A DNA stretch of 43,637 nucleotides. Source: Hirudo medicinalis (taxonomy: Eukaryota > Annelida > Clitellata > Hirudinida > Hirudinidae). Position numbers and translations under genes: made by a program. The notes below the pieces were generated by a model that saw only the letters and a program-made list of their open reading frames with translations, had not been told where the DNA came from and ran no database searches. Shown in pieces: positions 1 through 12,547 of the stretch. Position 1 is the first letter of the stretch. Every line of letters starts with the position of its first letter. The stretch lies in NCBI GenBank assembly GCA_011800805.1, contig MPNW01000943.1, positions 15,226-58,862 of the forward strand. Direction: 5' to 3'.

Positions 1-1081
1 TCTTTGCACCTAATAAATTAAGAATGTTATCAAGTATTACTTTCTGCAGGCATCATGGAATGGCATTGTGGAAATTTATAATAAATTTAAAACTGCGATA
101 ATATTAATTATTAATAACTATAATTACGCACATCAGAGTTCGATAATATTTGTAATAAAACACACCAATTAGGCAAGTGGTCTGTCATCTCCGACATCAA
201 TGCCGGTAAATATACCATTAGGTGAACACTTCAAGCATTTGAGGTACAAAGGCAGGATAGTTGTTTTATTTGTCTGACCTGAAATAAGTTTAATTGTTTA
301 CAAATAAGTTCGACTCTGGCTCACTTGCAAGCTGTCGTTGTTCGGTGGAATTGTGACGAATGAAATATTTAAGGCAACAGTACTTTTGTTTATAAAAACA
401 CTTTTATTCTGTTTTATTTTCGTCTTTTTATTTCATTTTGTTTGCCGTAAAGTGATATTATTTATACTAATTACCAGCACCAGGGCCGAACCCCTCGCCT
501 GATCACACAATGGACAATAATACGAAAAGCCAGCAAAAAATCAAAAAGCAAAACAACATGTCCACAAAAACAAATGTCATAAACTCTGCCAAAAAAAAAT
601 TAAATATGATTTATTAAAAACCTTGGAAACCGAGATTCCACTCGTGGTTAACTCGTGGTGACCTTCAAATTACATTTCACAAGCGACTCTAACTTTGAGA
701 CACGCGGCTTTGTATTGATTAGCTGATATTGTTATCTCGATACATTGTTGTTGTTGTTGTTGCTGTTACTGTTAGAAGCATTTACTATTAATGGAGTTTG
801 AGTTAATTATGTCTGCAAGTTAGTACGCAGGCTAATTGTGAACAGCCTTGTGTTATGTTAGAGTATTATTGATCCTTGGTTCTACTTACGAATGATCTCA
901 TCTCACGTTGTTCTCAATTTCATTCGAAATACTCTTGAAAAGTTCCTTCAATTTCGGCTGATGCTAGATTTACTTACAGATTTCTAACGAACCGACGACG
1001 ATGGAGATGAGGCTTGGGAATCAATTTTTCTGGATGAACAAAGATTAGAAACAAACATAGAAACATAGAAAAAAAATCAAG
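1..1081. other. 5' flank of the protocadherin gene
   Basis: No coding exon is recognised. The stretch is AT-rich, with a short TTG run near 745-765 and a TATAAAA string at 391-397 that could be a chance match in such DNA. The last 100 bases lead into the ATG at 1082 without a splice acceptor that would be needed, so they are probably 5' UTR. A promoter cannot be placed from sequence alone. Confidence 0.4.
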
Positions 1082-4000
1082 ATGATGAGCAGGAGAGCGC
1101 TTTATTTTGGAATTTTGCTTTGCGAATTGTTTCTCGGAGGTAGCTCCCAACAAGATGCACCGAGCAAAAGGAATGCTTTGAATACTTTGGATTTGAAAGT
1201 TTTTGAGGAGAGCAGCACCAATTCGGAGTTATTCGATCTGTCGAAGCACTACAGGTTTTCTAAGAACAGACCACTCCCAGAGGTTAGCCTCGTGGCCACG
1301 AATCCAGACTGGACTCGTCTGATGAGATTCGATCGTCAGAGTCAGAAATTGTTTGCAGTCGAAAGAGTGGATCGGGAGGAATTATGTTCTCCGACTGGCG
1401 AAAAGTGCTTCATTCAAGTCGATCTGCACATCGACGGCCACGAAGGTCTGAGACTGAACTTAGAAATAGTCGATGTCAACGATCACTCGCCGGAGTTTGC
1501 GGAGAAGAACTACGATGTTCACGTGTCCGAAGTCTCACAACCGGGGGTCATTTTCCAGTTTCCACCTGCAGTCGACAAGGACGGCGGCAGAAATGCAGAA
1601 CTGACCTTCTCCATTTATCCAACATCTTCGCCCTTCCAGATCGAGGTCCAACGAAACTCGTTGAGCAAAATCGTTGATCTGCGTCTGGTTTTGATGGGAG
1701 AATTGGACCGTGAGATCAAGAGCTCCTACAGGCTTGTTGTTACTGCCGAGGATTCAGGAACTCCGTCCAGGACCGGATCAACTACGATTAACATCTACGT
1801 TGACGACGAAAATGACAATCAACCCGTATTCGAACAATCGCAGTACTCAGCAGAAATAGGACCAGACGACCCTGTTGGACATTCTGTCTTAACCGTCAAA
1901 GCCACCGATAAAGATGAAGGACCAAACGCTCGCATTAAATACTACTTTGCCAAGAAAACCGCAAGCATTTACGGCCGGTTGTTTTCAATTGATAAGACAA
2001 CAGGCGAGATAAAGTTGATATCAAAAGTGGGAAACCATCGCCATCTGCCATCACCTTATCAGCTGGTAGTCTTCGCCGAAAACTTTGGATTAAATGAGAT
2101 ACCGACCTCTACGAACGTCGTCATCTACGTTGTCAATGCAAACAACCATGCCCCAGCCATAACCGTGGAATCTCGCTACAGAGGAAGCAACCCCGAAAAT
2201 CTGATCATCGAGGAAAACAATGCTGCTGATTTCGTCCTAGCGCAGATCGTGGCTCACGACAATGACCCGGGCGAGGGTGGTCTGGTTGACTGCGCGGTCG
2301 AAGACGTCAAGTCCTTCTACATGACAAGACTCGATGCCAATGCGTTTCAACTCATCGTCAGAGAGCCACTGGACAGGGAGAAAGAGGGACTCCACAAAAT
2401 CAACATCAAGTGCGAGGACATGGGAAATCCTCCGCTATCAACTTCACTTCAAATCAACCTCATAGTCACAGACGTGGACGACAATCCGCCTCGGTTTTCC
2501 AGGCACTTGTATTCGGCCTCCATCCGAGAAAACAGCCCTATCGGCATCAATATCTTGACTATCGAGATAGAAGATTTAGATACCGACCCGGAGAATAGCA
2601 GAAGCGATTTCTTCATCGAACCCCATTTCGAACACCTGTTCGGAATAGATCATGAATCTAGCACTCTGGTTACTTTGGTGTCTTTCGATAGAGAACAAAG
2701 CGACTTTTATAGTTTCCATGTATTCGCTAAAGGAGGCAAGTTGGCGGGCGATAATTCATCTTACAGGCACGTGGCCAAGACCTTGGTTAACCTCACCATA
2801 CTCGACGTTGATGATGAATTACCCAGGTTCGAACAACCTTGGTTTAAATTCAACCTGATGGAAAACATGCCAGCAGGTTCCATTGTCGGCAGAGTTAAAG
2901 CTGTCGACCCAGATCTTCCACCGAACAATATTTTCCGATACTCTCTCCTTCCACCATCTTCTCCTAATCTCAACTTTATGGATTCTCTCTCCGATCAAAA
3001 GATGAAAGCGAAAGTGTCGGAACTGCCTTTCGATATCGACCCATTATCTGGCGCGATATTCACTAAAGTGCCCATCGATCGAGAGCTACAAAGCAGATAT
3101 GAATTCAGCGTCTACGTCGGGAACGACACTTCTAGTGTCTTCGTCGACATTATCGACGTCAACGACGACACACCTCAGTGGGTCTACCCGAAGTCTGATT
3201 CCTGTCAGAGTGGAGAAAGTTTGCCTTTGAAGGGTAATTTAACCTTCGCCCAGCACCTGACCACAATCCTTGCAACGGATAAAGATGCCGATGAACACGG
3301 AGCGGTGACTTACCGGTTAGTATCTGGAAATGAATATGGCCAGTTCTCACTAGATTCCAAAACTGGAAAGATATCCTGGAACTCTTACTTATCTGGTCTG
3401 AAACAGCATAGCCAATGTCAAGCAAAGCTGACTTTCATAGCCCAGGACTCAGATGAACAGCCCTTAGTGTCCCAACCATCGTGTCTTAAGGTTGTCTTCG
3501 AGGAATGTTTGGCCCACTCGGAGAAGCACCGACAAAAGTCGTTAGAACAAAAAGAAGCACTAGAGAATAACGACAATAATAGCAACAACAACAATAAAGG
3601 TCACTTCAGCGAACTCTACATCATCATAATAGTAGTGGTTCTGGTCATTTGCATCATCATCTCCATTGTACTGACAGCTGTCATCTGCGTCACTAGACAG
3701 CAGACCAGGGCTCTGAAGAGGAAGAAATTTGCGCCAGGAGATCTTAGAGCGAGTGAGTTTGAGAATAAAATTGTTTGTTTGACGATTTTTTAGAATTTAT
3801 TCTAAGATTTTGCGTGTAAGAGTTAATTGAATATATCAGGTTTCTTTTATATTTTTCATTTTCTTATTATTATTGAGAATCCACATTTTCAGAATTACTT
3901 TCCTTAAATCATGTAATACTGATTAGTCTCGTATTTATATATCAAAAAAAATTAAAACAGATTCAATGAAAATTTTACAAAAACTCTGAAATATATATAT

Positions 4001-4830
4001 ATATATAATCAACATGCATGCTAAAAAATTTAACCCAAACTATATTGGCTTCATTTACACTCAATTTTTTGATTGGTTTGAAATAATGATGGCTCGGGGC
4101 GTTTTGCTGACCCCGGGTGACCCTTGGCAATTGGCGATTCATGGATGCTGTCAGCTTGAAACCAATTCGACCTTTCGATTTGAACTGTTCGACATCATTG
4201 AAAGTAATTAGCTTTGGTTCAAGAGAGCCAATACTTGGCACAGTTTTCGATAACGATCAATATTCTGATGAGCACATCTAGATTTGAAATTAATTTTTGA
4301 GGCATGGTAGTCTTTTCAATTAATTTGCAAAAATATAAATTTGGTTCTTAAAAATTTCTGCTTATCCAGGTCTTCCGTTGACAGGACCCGATAACGAAGC
4401 GGTTCTAGTTCTTGATAGATCGTCTGCTAATGAAAGCTCTGACCAACTGACTGGGATTCTGGTCTCTTTGAGAAGTGCCGAGCAGCTCGGCAGACTCCAG
4501 GCGAGTGCAATTTTATTATTTAATATTTCGATTTTAAAATAAACTTGAAATATTAGTTTAAGTAATCTGAAATTTCTGAAATCCAAGATGTATGTTCACC
4601 TGAAAGTATAGTTATTACCTAATATTATGCATTTACGATTAATACAATGCAATTAAAGATTACAGATTTTATTAAATTTTATGTTTTCATATGCTTTTTT
4701 AAAATTATTTTTCTAATTCGTGCAGTTGAGAAACCTGGCCCCGTCGAAGGACAGCCTCATGAGCACTTCCATATCACTGCACAGGGAGAGAGACGCTGAC
4801 AGTGGATATGCTGATGTTTCTCCAGTTTGA
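1082..4830 (+). CDS. protocadherin with seven cadherin repeats, complete, three exons
   Basis: Calcium-dependent adhesion protein of the plasma membrane. Exons: 1082-3752, 4370-4500, 4726-4830; phases agree and give 968 residues. Seen: signal peptide (FGILLCELFLGG), then seven extracellular cadherin repeats ending near residues 137, 250, 358, 472, 583, 700 and 810, with Ca-binding DVNDHSPEF, DDENDNQPVF, DVDDNPPRF, DVDDELPRF and DVNDDTPQW. The third boundary is weaker (VNANNHAP). VDREELC in repeat 1 is a protocadherin signature; seven repeats fit the non-clustered delta-1 type. A membrane helix spans about residues 845-870, followed by basic RALKRKK and a short tail of about 98 residues. The tail holds DADSGYAD, reminiscent of the DSG motif of delta protocadherins, and ends VSPV, a class I PDZ ligand. 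The ectodomain is in one exon, as is common in this family. Without splicing, exon 1 would stop at 3793. The second intron uses GC rather than GT. Confidence 0.92.
4501..4725 (+). other. probable GC-AG intron in the protocadherin gene
   Basis: The exon ends CTCCAG and the intron starts GCGAGT, a near-consensus GC donor, then ends GTGCAG. Joining here continues the frame into DADSGYADVSPV and a stop at 4828. The nearest GT (at 4505) would also give an open frame, but with a less protocadherin-like tail. The call therefore rests on protein likeness. Confidence 0.65.
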
Positions 4831-6739
4831 AATGCCCACTAGACTCCAATAGTTGTCGAAACTACACGATTGTGACGACGACGACGACGACTACGATGAT
4901 GATGATTGAAGTGATAACGATTGTGGTGTTAGTGGCGCAGATGGTGATGGTGTTGTTGTTGTTGTTGATGATGATGACGGCAACTGCGAACGTTTATAAG
5001 CTGTCATTTTTGTTCACGTCCTACAGCAAATTCCTCCGAGGACTTTAGATAGAAACCGTTCTATTATTGTTATTATTATTATTTATATTATTATAATTAA
5101 TATTTTACGCATTGTCACATTGCTTCTCCGAGAGGTCACATTGGTCGTCATTTTTAAAGCCGACATCACCTTTTCGATGTTGATGCGCAGACAAACCTTT
5201 TGCTTTCTCCTTGATCTCAGTTTTCCTACTGGGAAGATGAAGACTTAGAATTCAGTCTGGTGCAGTTTGGAAAGAGCAGATTTTTTGAGACTAGGACCTT
5301 AGATTTTATCTTTTGAATAGACCTTGTCTTTATATTTACATCAGGCATACATCTCTCAAATAAGTAAATAAGTATATATATATATGTAATATTTTGTTGT
5401 AATATTTTTGGAATATTTTCTAAGAAAGCAAAGTAGTCTGATTAGTTTTCATCAACTTACCTCCGCCTAATTGATGATTTAGTGGAAGTTTAAAGACAAC
5501 AAACGTGAAACTCGAATCCTTGTTCCCGTTGGAGCGAACACCTTCCACTCATCATGTGTGAATCGAGCACAAATCTTCATTAATTTCTCAAAATATCCTC
5601 CAATTAAAACATTTATACATAAGATTTTGTTTTGTTTTAAATTACAAATGTTTCGCGCTTCGCGACATTTCTTTGGATTTAGCGCGCTACGGAATTTAGT
5701 GGCTTTACTAATCTGTAACATTTGCTATGTAATTGTAATGTTTACCGAGTAAACTGTAATATTCTGTAATCATCCTTAAAGTGCATTTACGTGTCTATGT
5801 GGCTAATCTCATCTTGAATCTGTTTTATTTTTCGTCGGTAGGGTTTCGTGTGCTAACAAATTTTCAAGTTAGACACGAGAGATCAGGTCAGATGGAAACG
5901 GGACATGGCCTCTTTAATTCTTGTTTTCCACGGAAAATGCGTTTTTATATTCCTGTTCGCAAGTGGTTTTTGGTGTCAATGAATTGCAAAAAAAAATTAT
6001 ATTTTCACATTTCCATGTCACAAATGAGGCTTTACAGGTAATTGGGTCGGATGGTATTTAATTAATTCAATTTGTTACAGTAAATAGTTTACTTCTTACA
6101 AAATATTTGTCGGGTGTATTTAATTATTAAATATTTATTTTTTTATTTTAGAAATATAAATATTTTTAAGTATTAAATATTTATTAATTGATAAAATCGC
6201 TTTATTAAATAATATTCTAAATAGACAAGATGATAAATTTGTTGAAAATGCTAAAGCTGAAACCGACTATCAACAATTTATTCATTAAATGCCAACGAAA
6301 ATTTAAAATAATTTTATAATTTCAATTGCAACCAAATTTAAAGATTATATCGGCATTTTCTTGGATAAATCAGAAAAAAATTCAACTGCAACAAATTTTT
6401 ACAACGCAAATATTTCACTTATTATTCCACAACACAAATTATTTTAATTTTCTGAATTGCTTAATTATACAACATTTTACGATACAAATTAGTTTAAATG
6501 AATTTGTTTTTATATTATTTAATATGAGGTAAGCGATCTTGTAAAAGTATCGAAGTTATCAGAAATGAATCATCGAAAATGCGATAACAAAACTACAGAC
6601 AACATGTAGAAGCAGATTACGACTGTTTAAATATAAATATATTGTCAAGTGTCAAGTTGTACAAATCTTTTTAAAAATAGTTCTATTTTTAAATATATTT
6701 AAATATATCTTCTTAAATCAAAGACAAAATTAACACAAT
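4831..6739. other. 3' flanks of two convergent genes; no gene seen
   Basis: This holds the 3' UTR of the protocadherin (+) and of the peptidase (-). There is a CGA/GAT/TTG trinucleotide-rich patch at 4870-4985 and TATA-rich runs near 5370. Short open frames here (for example 5479-5752) show no protein character or family match. A reverse-strand AATAAA lies at about 6277-6282, rather far from the peptidase stop. Confidence 0.4.
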
Positions 6740-9700
6740 TCACCAGACACGACATTTTCTTGTCGGATTCATCGGAGATCCAATGGGACATTCGTAAACT
6801 TCTGCAAATTCCTCAAGGTTTACCAGTGCCCCTTTAACCCTGAAGGTTTAATAAAAAACAAGAGAATGGCTCTAATGATGTTCGAACTTTTACCGCTTAT
6901 TTGATTTACTAATAAATTCAATATTACATAATTATTATTTAATGATTGGAGCTTGTCCAAATCATCTGCGAAGATACCTAATTAGAGACAACATCAACAA
7001 CTTTCAACAACAATAATAGTAATCGTAATTCTTAGTGAATCCGGTAACATAGCATAAAAATAATCATGGAAGAATGTTTCATCATGAATAGATAACATTG
7101 CGATGAATGGTGGTGACTACCATGATTGCATGAAAATCATTTTGTGAAAAGGGCTGGAAATAAAAGTAAAATCTGAATTCTGAATTTAATTAATAAAATT
7201 TGAGCAATATAAATTGCCTATTGAAGCTATTTAAAAACGATAATAATATTTTTTTATATTAATAAGATATTCTTAAAAAGTATTTTTCCTCTCAAACAAC
7301 CTTAGCTTCCCAGGAGCGTGCTTCGACTGTTTCAGTAGCTGGATGGCATACTCGGGTCTTATGGCGCCACACCATACCTTTAAACGAAATGAAATTAAAA
7401 TTGTATTATTTAAATTTTATTTATTATTATTATTATTAATTGAAATTTATATTTATAATATTATCTGAAATATCATTAATTCATTATTCACAATTTATGT
7501 GAATAATTTTTATGCTCAATATTTTCCTATAAATTCGTTCAAGCAGACTCAGGCACCAACTTGACCAAAGTTGATGAAAAACAATTGTCTGGGGGTGTAG
7601 GGCAGCCCTGGCAGGAATTGCTCTTCACCGTGTTTGGCTGCCCAAACATTGTAAGCCTGTGTATGAAAACAAGCGGTAAACATTACATAACGTTACACTG
7701 CAGACATTTAAATGTTTGCAAAATATGGATAAAGACACAAAATGTGCATTCATGCAGTGGAAACAATTTCAAGCAAATGATAAATAACTAAATACAAACA
7801 TTAAAAAACACTAAAATAAGGAATTGATTAGGGTATAAGCAGATCTCGGATCTTTTTCTCAAAAGTTCTTAAATAATTATGAATTACCATAATAATTTGT
7901 ATAATTAACAATATAATATTGTTTCATTATTTTAATTTGGGTAATTTGTTAAATCTTGACTGGGATGTTCCTTACCCTAAATGACTGTTTCAATCCGCCG
8001 TTGTCAGCTATATTTTCTCCTTGGGTAAGGATCCCATTGAGCTAAAATTTAATTTATGAGTGTTAATAATATTATTATAATTTTGTGGTTATGATTATTA
8101 TATTTGATGACTATAATTATTTTAATTTAATGATTATAATTTGCGCATTAAAATGTTTAATAATAAAATTGTATTATGTTGAACAATTACTTTCTGGTTG
8201 ATTTCATCCATGGTGTAGTTACTGTACTGCTCAATGATGCATTTTGTTTGATTGATGAACTTGGCTTTGTCCTCACTGGACCACCATTCTTTAACGTTTC
8301 CATTCTTGTCGTACAACCTCCCTAGAAAATATTGTTAATTATTGTTATTAATATTGTTATTATTATTAATATTGTTAATAAAGAATAATTTTTAAAAGAT
8401 TCCAAATAAGCAAAGTTATTGCATTGGGTTGAGTTTAAATATCTTATTTTGAAGGAAGATAAGTCGAACCTCTATCGTCAAACCCATGAGTAATTTCATG
8501 TCCTATAACCACGCCTATTCCGCCAAAATTGAGATACCTTGAAGATAGCATGATGTGATAACATAAGTGGATTAAGCAAGCATTTATCATTATGTATTTA
8601 TTACAATAAGTTATTTTGAACTCAAAGTTTTTACTTAAGGAGTTAATGCAAATAATCCATTCCAACGATGGACTTACATGGGACTTTCTTCGTGGTAAAA
8701 GGGTGACTGTAGAATACCAGCTGGGAAGGCTAAATTCATAAATTATACTTTTTAGAACATTTCTTAATGTAAACAAATTATTTTTTATAATATTTTATAA
8801 ATAAATGAACTATTTTTAACAAAAATTCAACAGCTCACTGATTTGATTCCTGTTTGGGCTGTAGAAAGCATTTATTTGACCAGGATGTCCGACCCACCTG
8901 TGAATCAAATGACCGATTTTATTTATCAATGACTTTGCTTAAAATAATTTACAAATTCCTAAAACTCTACTATTAATGAATAAACTGATATTTCAATAAT
9001 TTTCAATTTATTCAGGAAAAAAAATAGCGAGTAGATGGCCCTCTTAATGCACAGAATGTCTTGAAACCATGGGACTCCAAATCAACTCTAAAACTTTTGG
9101 CAAAAGAAAAATTCTTTCTCGCTACCTTGTCTTGTCAACTTTGTTTCTCAATTGCATGAGATTGTTGATAGTTATCGAGTGGAACACTTTGCGTCCGTTC
9201 TCAAGGAATTCAGAGCGATTCATGTGAAACTGAAAGTTTTTAGGATTTATTAATTTTTTTATTAAATAAATAATTTTGTAATTCTTTTTCTGTCTTTGAT
9301 TTTTTTTGTATTCGATATTCAGTTATTACAGTTCGAACAGTTCATTCACCTCTTTTGAGTCTTCAGAGAAGGCAGTGTCGTTGAGGATGAAGTCTGGATA
9401 AGCAATGTTTTCGTGCATGGCGTAAATCTGAATAAATACTTAATTAATAAGTTGACGGCGGTTTTAAAATTAAATTCCGATTTATACATGAAAGTTAGTT
9501 AATAATATGATAGTAATAATTGTCTTAACGATTGATTAGAAACAATGAGCAGACTTCGACCTTCTCCTTGGCAACAAGTTTAGTTTCTCCTGACATCCAG
9601 TGAACTTCGTCGAGAATTCTTGCAAAAGCATCTTTGAGGTCTCTTATCAGACCGACGGCCTATGAATTGCAAGAGTTGATTGTACTTATTGTAGTAAATT

Positions 9701-12514
9701 ATTTGTAAATTAAAGTTTTATTGAGTGATTTTGGCATGATATCGGTCCTTTTTCTCCACAATATTCAATCTCAAAGTTTTAGAGACGGGTTTTACGAAAC
9801 AATCGACAAATTGACAACTCTCACATTCTCTTTTGCTTTTGGATTGAAGTACTTTTTCACGTACAAACTGCCCAACATCATGCCGAAGTTGTCGCTGGTT
9901 TGCGAAACACAAAAGGTCCAACGAGGTCGTTCTTGAGAGGTTCCAGCTACGACCTGGAATTTAACAAAGATCGACATGAGAATTTTTATAAAGTTTTAAG
10001 AGTTTTTTTCTGACTCATATTTTGACTAAAAGATGTCACCATATTGCATTATCATTATTATTATTGTTGTTGTTACGATATTGATAATCTTGGTTTTCTA
10101 TGTTACCATTTTTTTTTATTTATGTTACTCTTTATATTTCTATGTTCGAAATGTTTGCCTGTTGTTAAGTACTAATAAGTAATAACTACTAATAAATAAT
10201 ACAACAGTATTTGACAACTATTATCTCATTCATAAGTCACTTTGTTGTAGTCTTGCTTCATGTCCAGGAACTTCTGAGGTAAGCAGGTGTAATAACTGGC
10301 CACGACTTGCCACATTGCGTGGTTGACGATGACTCTGAAAGGATTTTTGACGGATTTTAAAGGTCCGTCTTTTTTTTACGAAATAAAACTAAAAACATAA
10401 ATAAATAAGCCCGATAGCGTTAAGTAAGTAATCATTTAGAGAAATCACAATTTTTTACATTCGATTATTTTGTATTAATCCCATGATTTGTTAATTAATG
10501 ATTAATTTAATTATTTTACTTATTAATTTTTAATAAGTCATTTAACCGTTTGGGAGTGTTATTCAGTAATTCTCCCAATTTTTTCAGGTAGGTAGGAGCT
10601 TGAAGGACAACTGTTTCGTTACCAGAGATGCTGATATTCACGAACTCGAATATGGAAGTTACGTACAGCTCGAAGTTGAATGCCTGAAACACATTAAGAA
10701 GATTTTTGTCAAAATGAATTTGGTGTTAAGATGCATTTATGCATTTATATATTTTTATATTTATGCATTTTTATAAATATTAGCTAAATTCATGAAACCT
10801 CTTCTTTCAAAGTTGTTGGTATAATTTTTTTTCCCTGAAACCTCTTAAATCGTAAATAAATGACCAAGACAAGGATAAGGCTTCAAAATATAATTAAAAA
10901 TGTGATTCAGTTGGCCTCACATTTCCAATGATTTCAGATACATTTGCGATCGTTGTGACATAACTATTCTCCTCCAGCATCCTCTTTTTCTCCTCACTGA
11001 TGGTAATCTGGAATAGTTAGTTTATTGGATAAATTGATAACTAATTAAGTAAGCCAATTAACTAATTAACTGCAGTTCTGAACCTATAAAACGAATTACG
11101 TTTAGATAATTTTCCGGGACGAGACATTTCGTTGATTAAATAGTTAAGTAATTTCTGAAGCAACCAATCCACAGGGAGCTGTTACAGGTATGACGATGCT
11201 CCATGGTCCACTGTTGGATTATTCGACTTTATCGCGCGATTGGTCAATAACTTTAATTACGGTCTGCTATGGCATGTCGTCTCAAATAATTGGTATTTTC
11301 AAAAGTTCATTCATCTCCGTAGACCTAACTCTAGCCCTAATTGTAACTTAATCGAGCAGAGCTGAATAATAATTTATTAAATTAAGTAATAATTGATTTT
11401 GTTTAATTATTATATAAATAAATAAGATAAATAATTCATAAATAATTTATAAATAATTTGTTTATTCAATTAATTATTAATAATTATTAACAAGTAATAA
11501 TTTAATTATTAGTCTTTAGCAAAATATCTTTTAGTTTGAGCGTGCTTGAGGTACCCTTTACTTTTAGTGGTTCCGTAATTGCAAAATGTTTGATATACCG
11601 ATGCTAATTATGGATTAGTTATGGATAATTATTATGGGATGTAAATACTGCTAATGTATCATCTTTCCGTCTTAAATGAGACAAATCCAATAAACCAAAT
11701 TAAAAATTATTAATTATTTAATAATGCCTGTAAAAAAGTCACAAATAATGAAAAAGATAAGAGCAAAGTCCTTTGTGGAACCAAGGAATTCAGGAACTCC
11801 CCAAGAATTGTAAATATTGCCTTAAATATTTTTGCAATATATTGCAATGACTGCAACTCATTCTAACGTTTGCCAAACTCTTCTCAAAGTTGAGCAGTTC
11901 TTCCACTTCGGTCTGAAAAGCCTCATTGTCTTCGACTGACTTTAAGGCCTTGGCAGTTTCAGACATGAAGTCCTTGAGTTTCTCCAGAACTTTGCTCATG
12001 TTCTTGTCTGTGTAGAAACTCTTGCTAAGAGTCAGAAAGGGTTGGTCGACCTACGAATAAATGTAATAATTTAAAATCTCTGAATGAACATGATTATAGA
12101 GGTATTTGTATTTAGCCAAATTTAGGTAAGGGTGAAATTATTACTTTACTGGAATAGTCCAATTTATAATTTAAAATTTTATTTTATTTTGGTTCACATT
12201 AGTTGACGCTTTAAGTTCAGAAGTTTACGGAAGTGAATCGAGCCATATCTCATTCTCATCGGTTTTGAATAAATATTGAATTTTAAACCCTAAAAATTTA
12301 CATTTTCTCATTTCCCCTTAATAATTCAAACTCATTCTGAACTCGTTCAACTTCGGCTGAAAATTTGGACTCAAATTTCAAATTCGTTTTGGTCGATTGT
12401 TTTTGCTACATTTCTGTTTATTTTTGGCTCATCACTAACAAACTCGGAAGTAGATTATCAGAAATTATAACGACACTAACGATAATAATAATAAAAAATA
12501 TTAAGTAAAATTAG

Positions 12515-12547
<33 letters not shown>

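Noticed and set aside
391..397. TATAAAA as a protocadherin TATA box
   Set aside because: It lies 690 bases before the ATG in AT-rich DNA; no supporting initiator or transcript start can be judged.
3753..3793. Protocadherin ending at the in-frame TAG at 3791
   Set aside because: A good donor (GTGAGT) at 3753 and two in-phase downstream exons with protocadherin-like tail make a spliced model better, though an intron-retained short form is possible.
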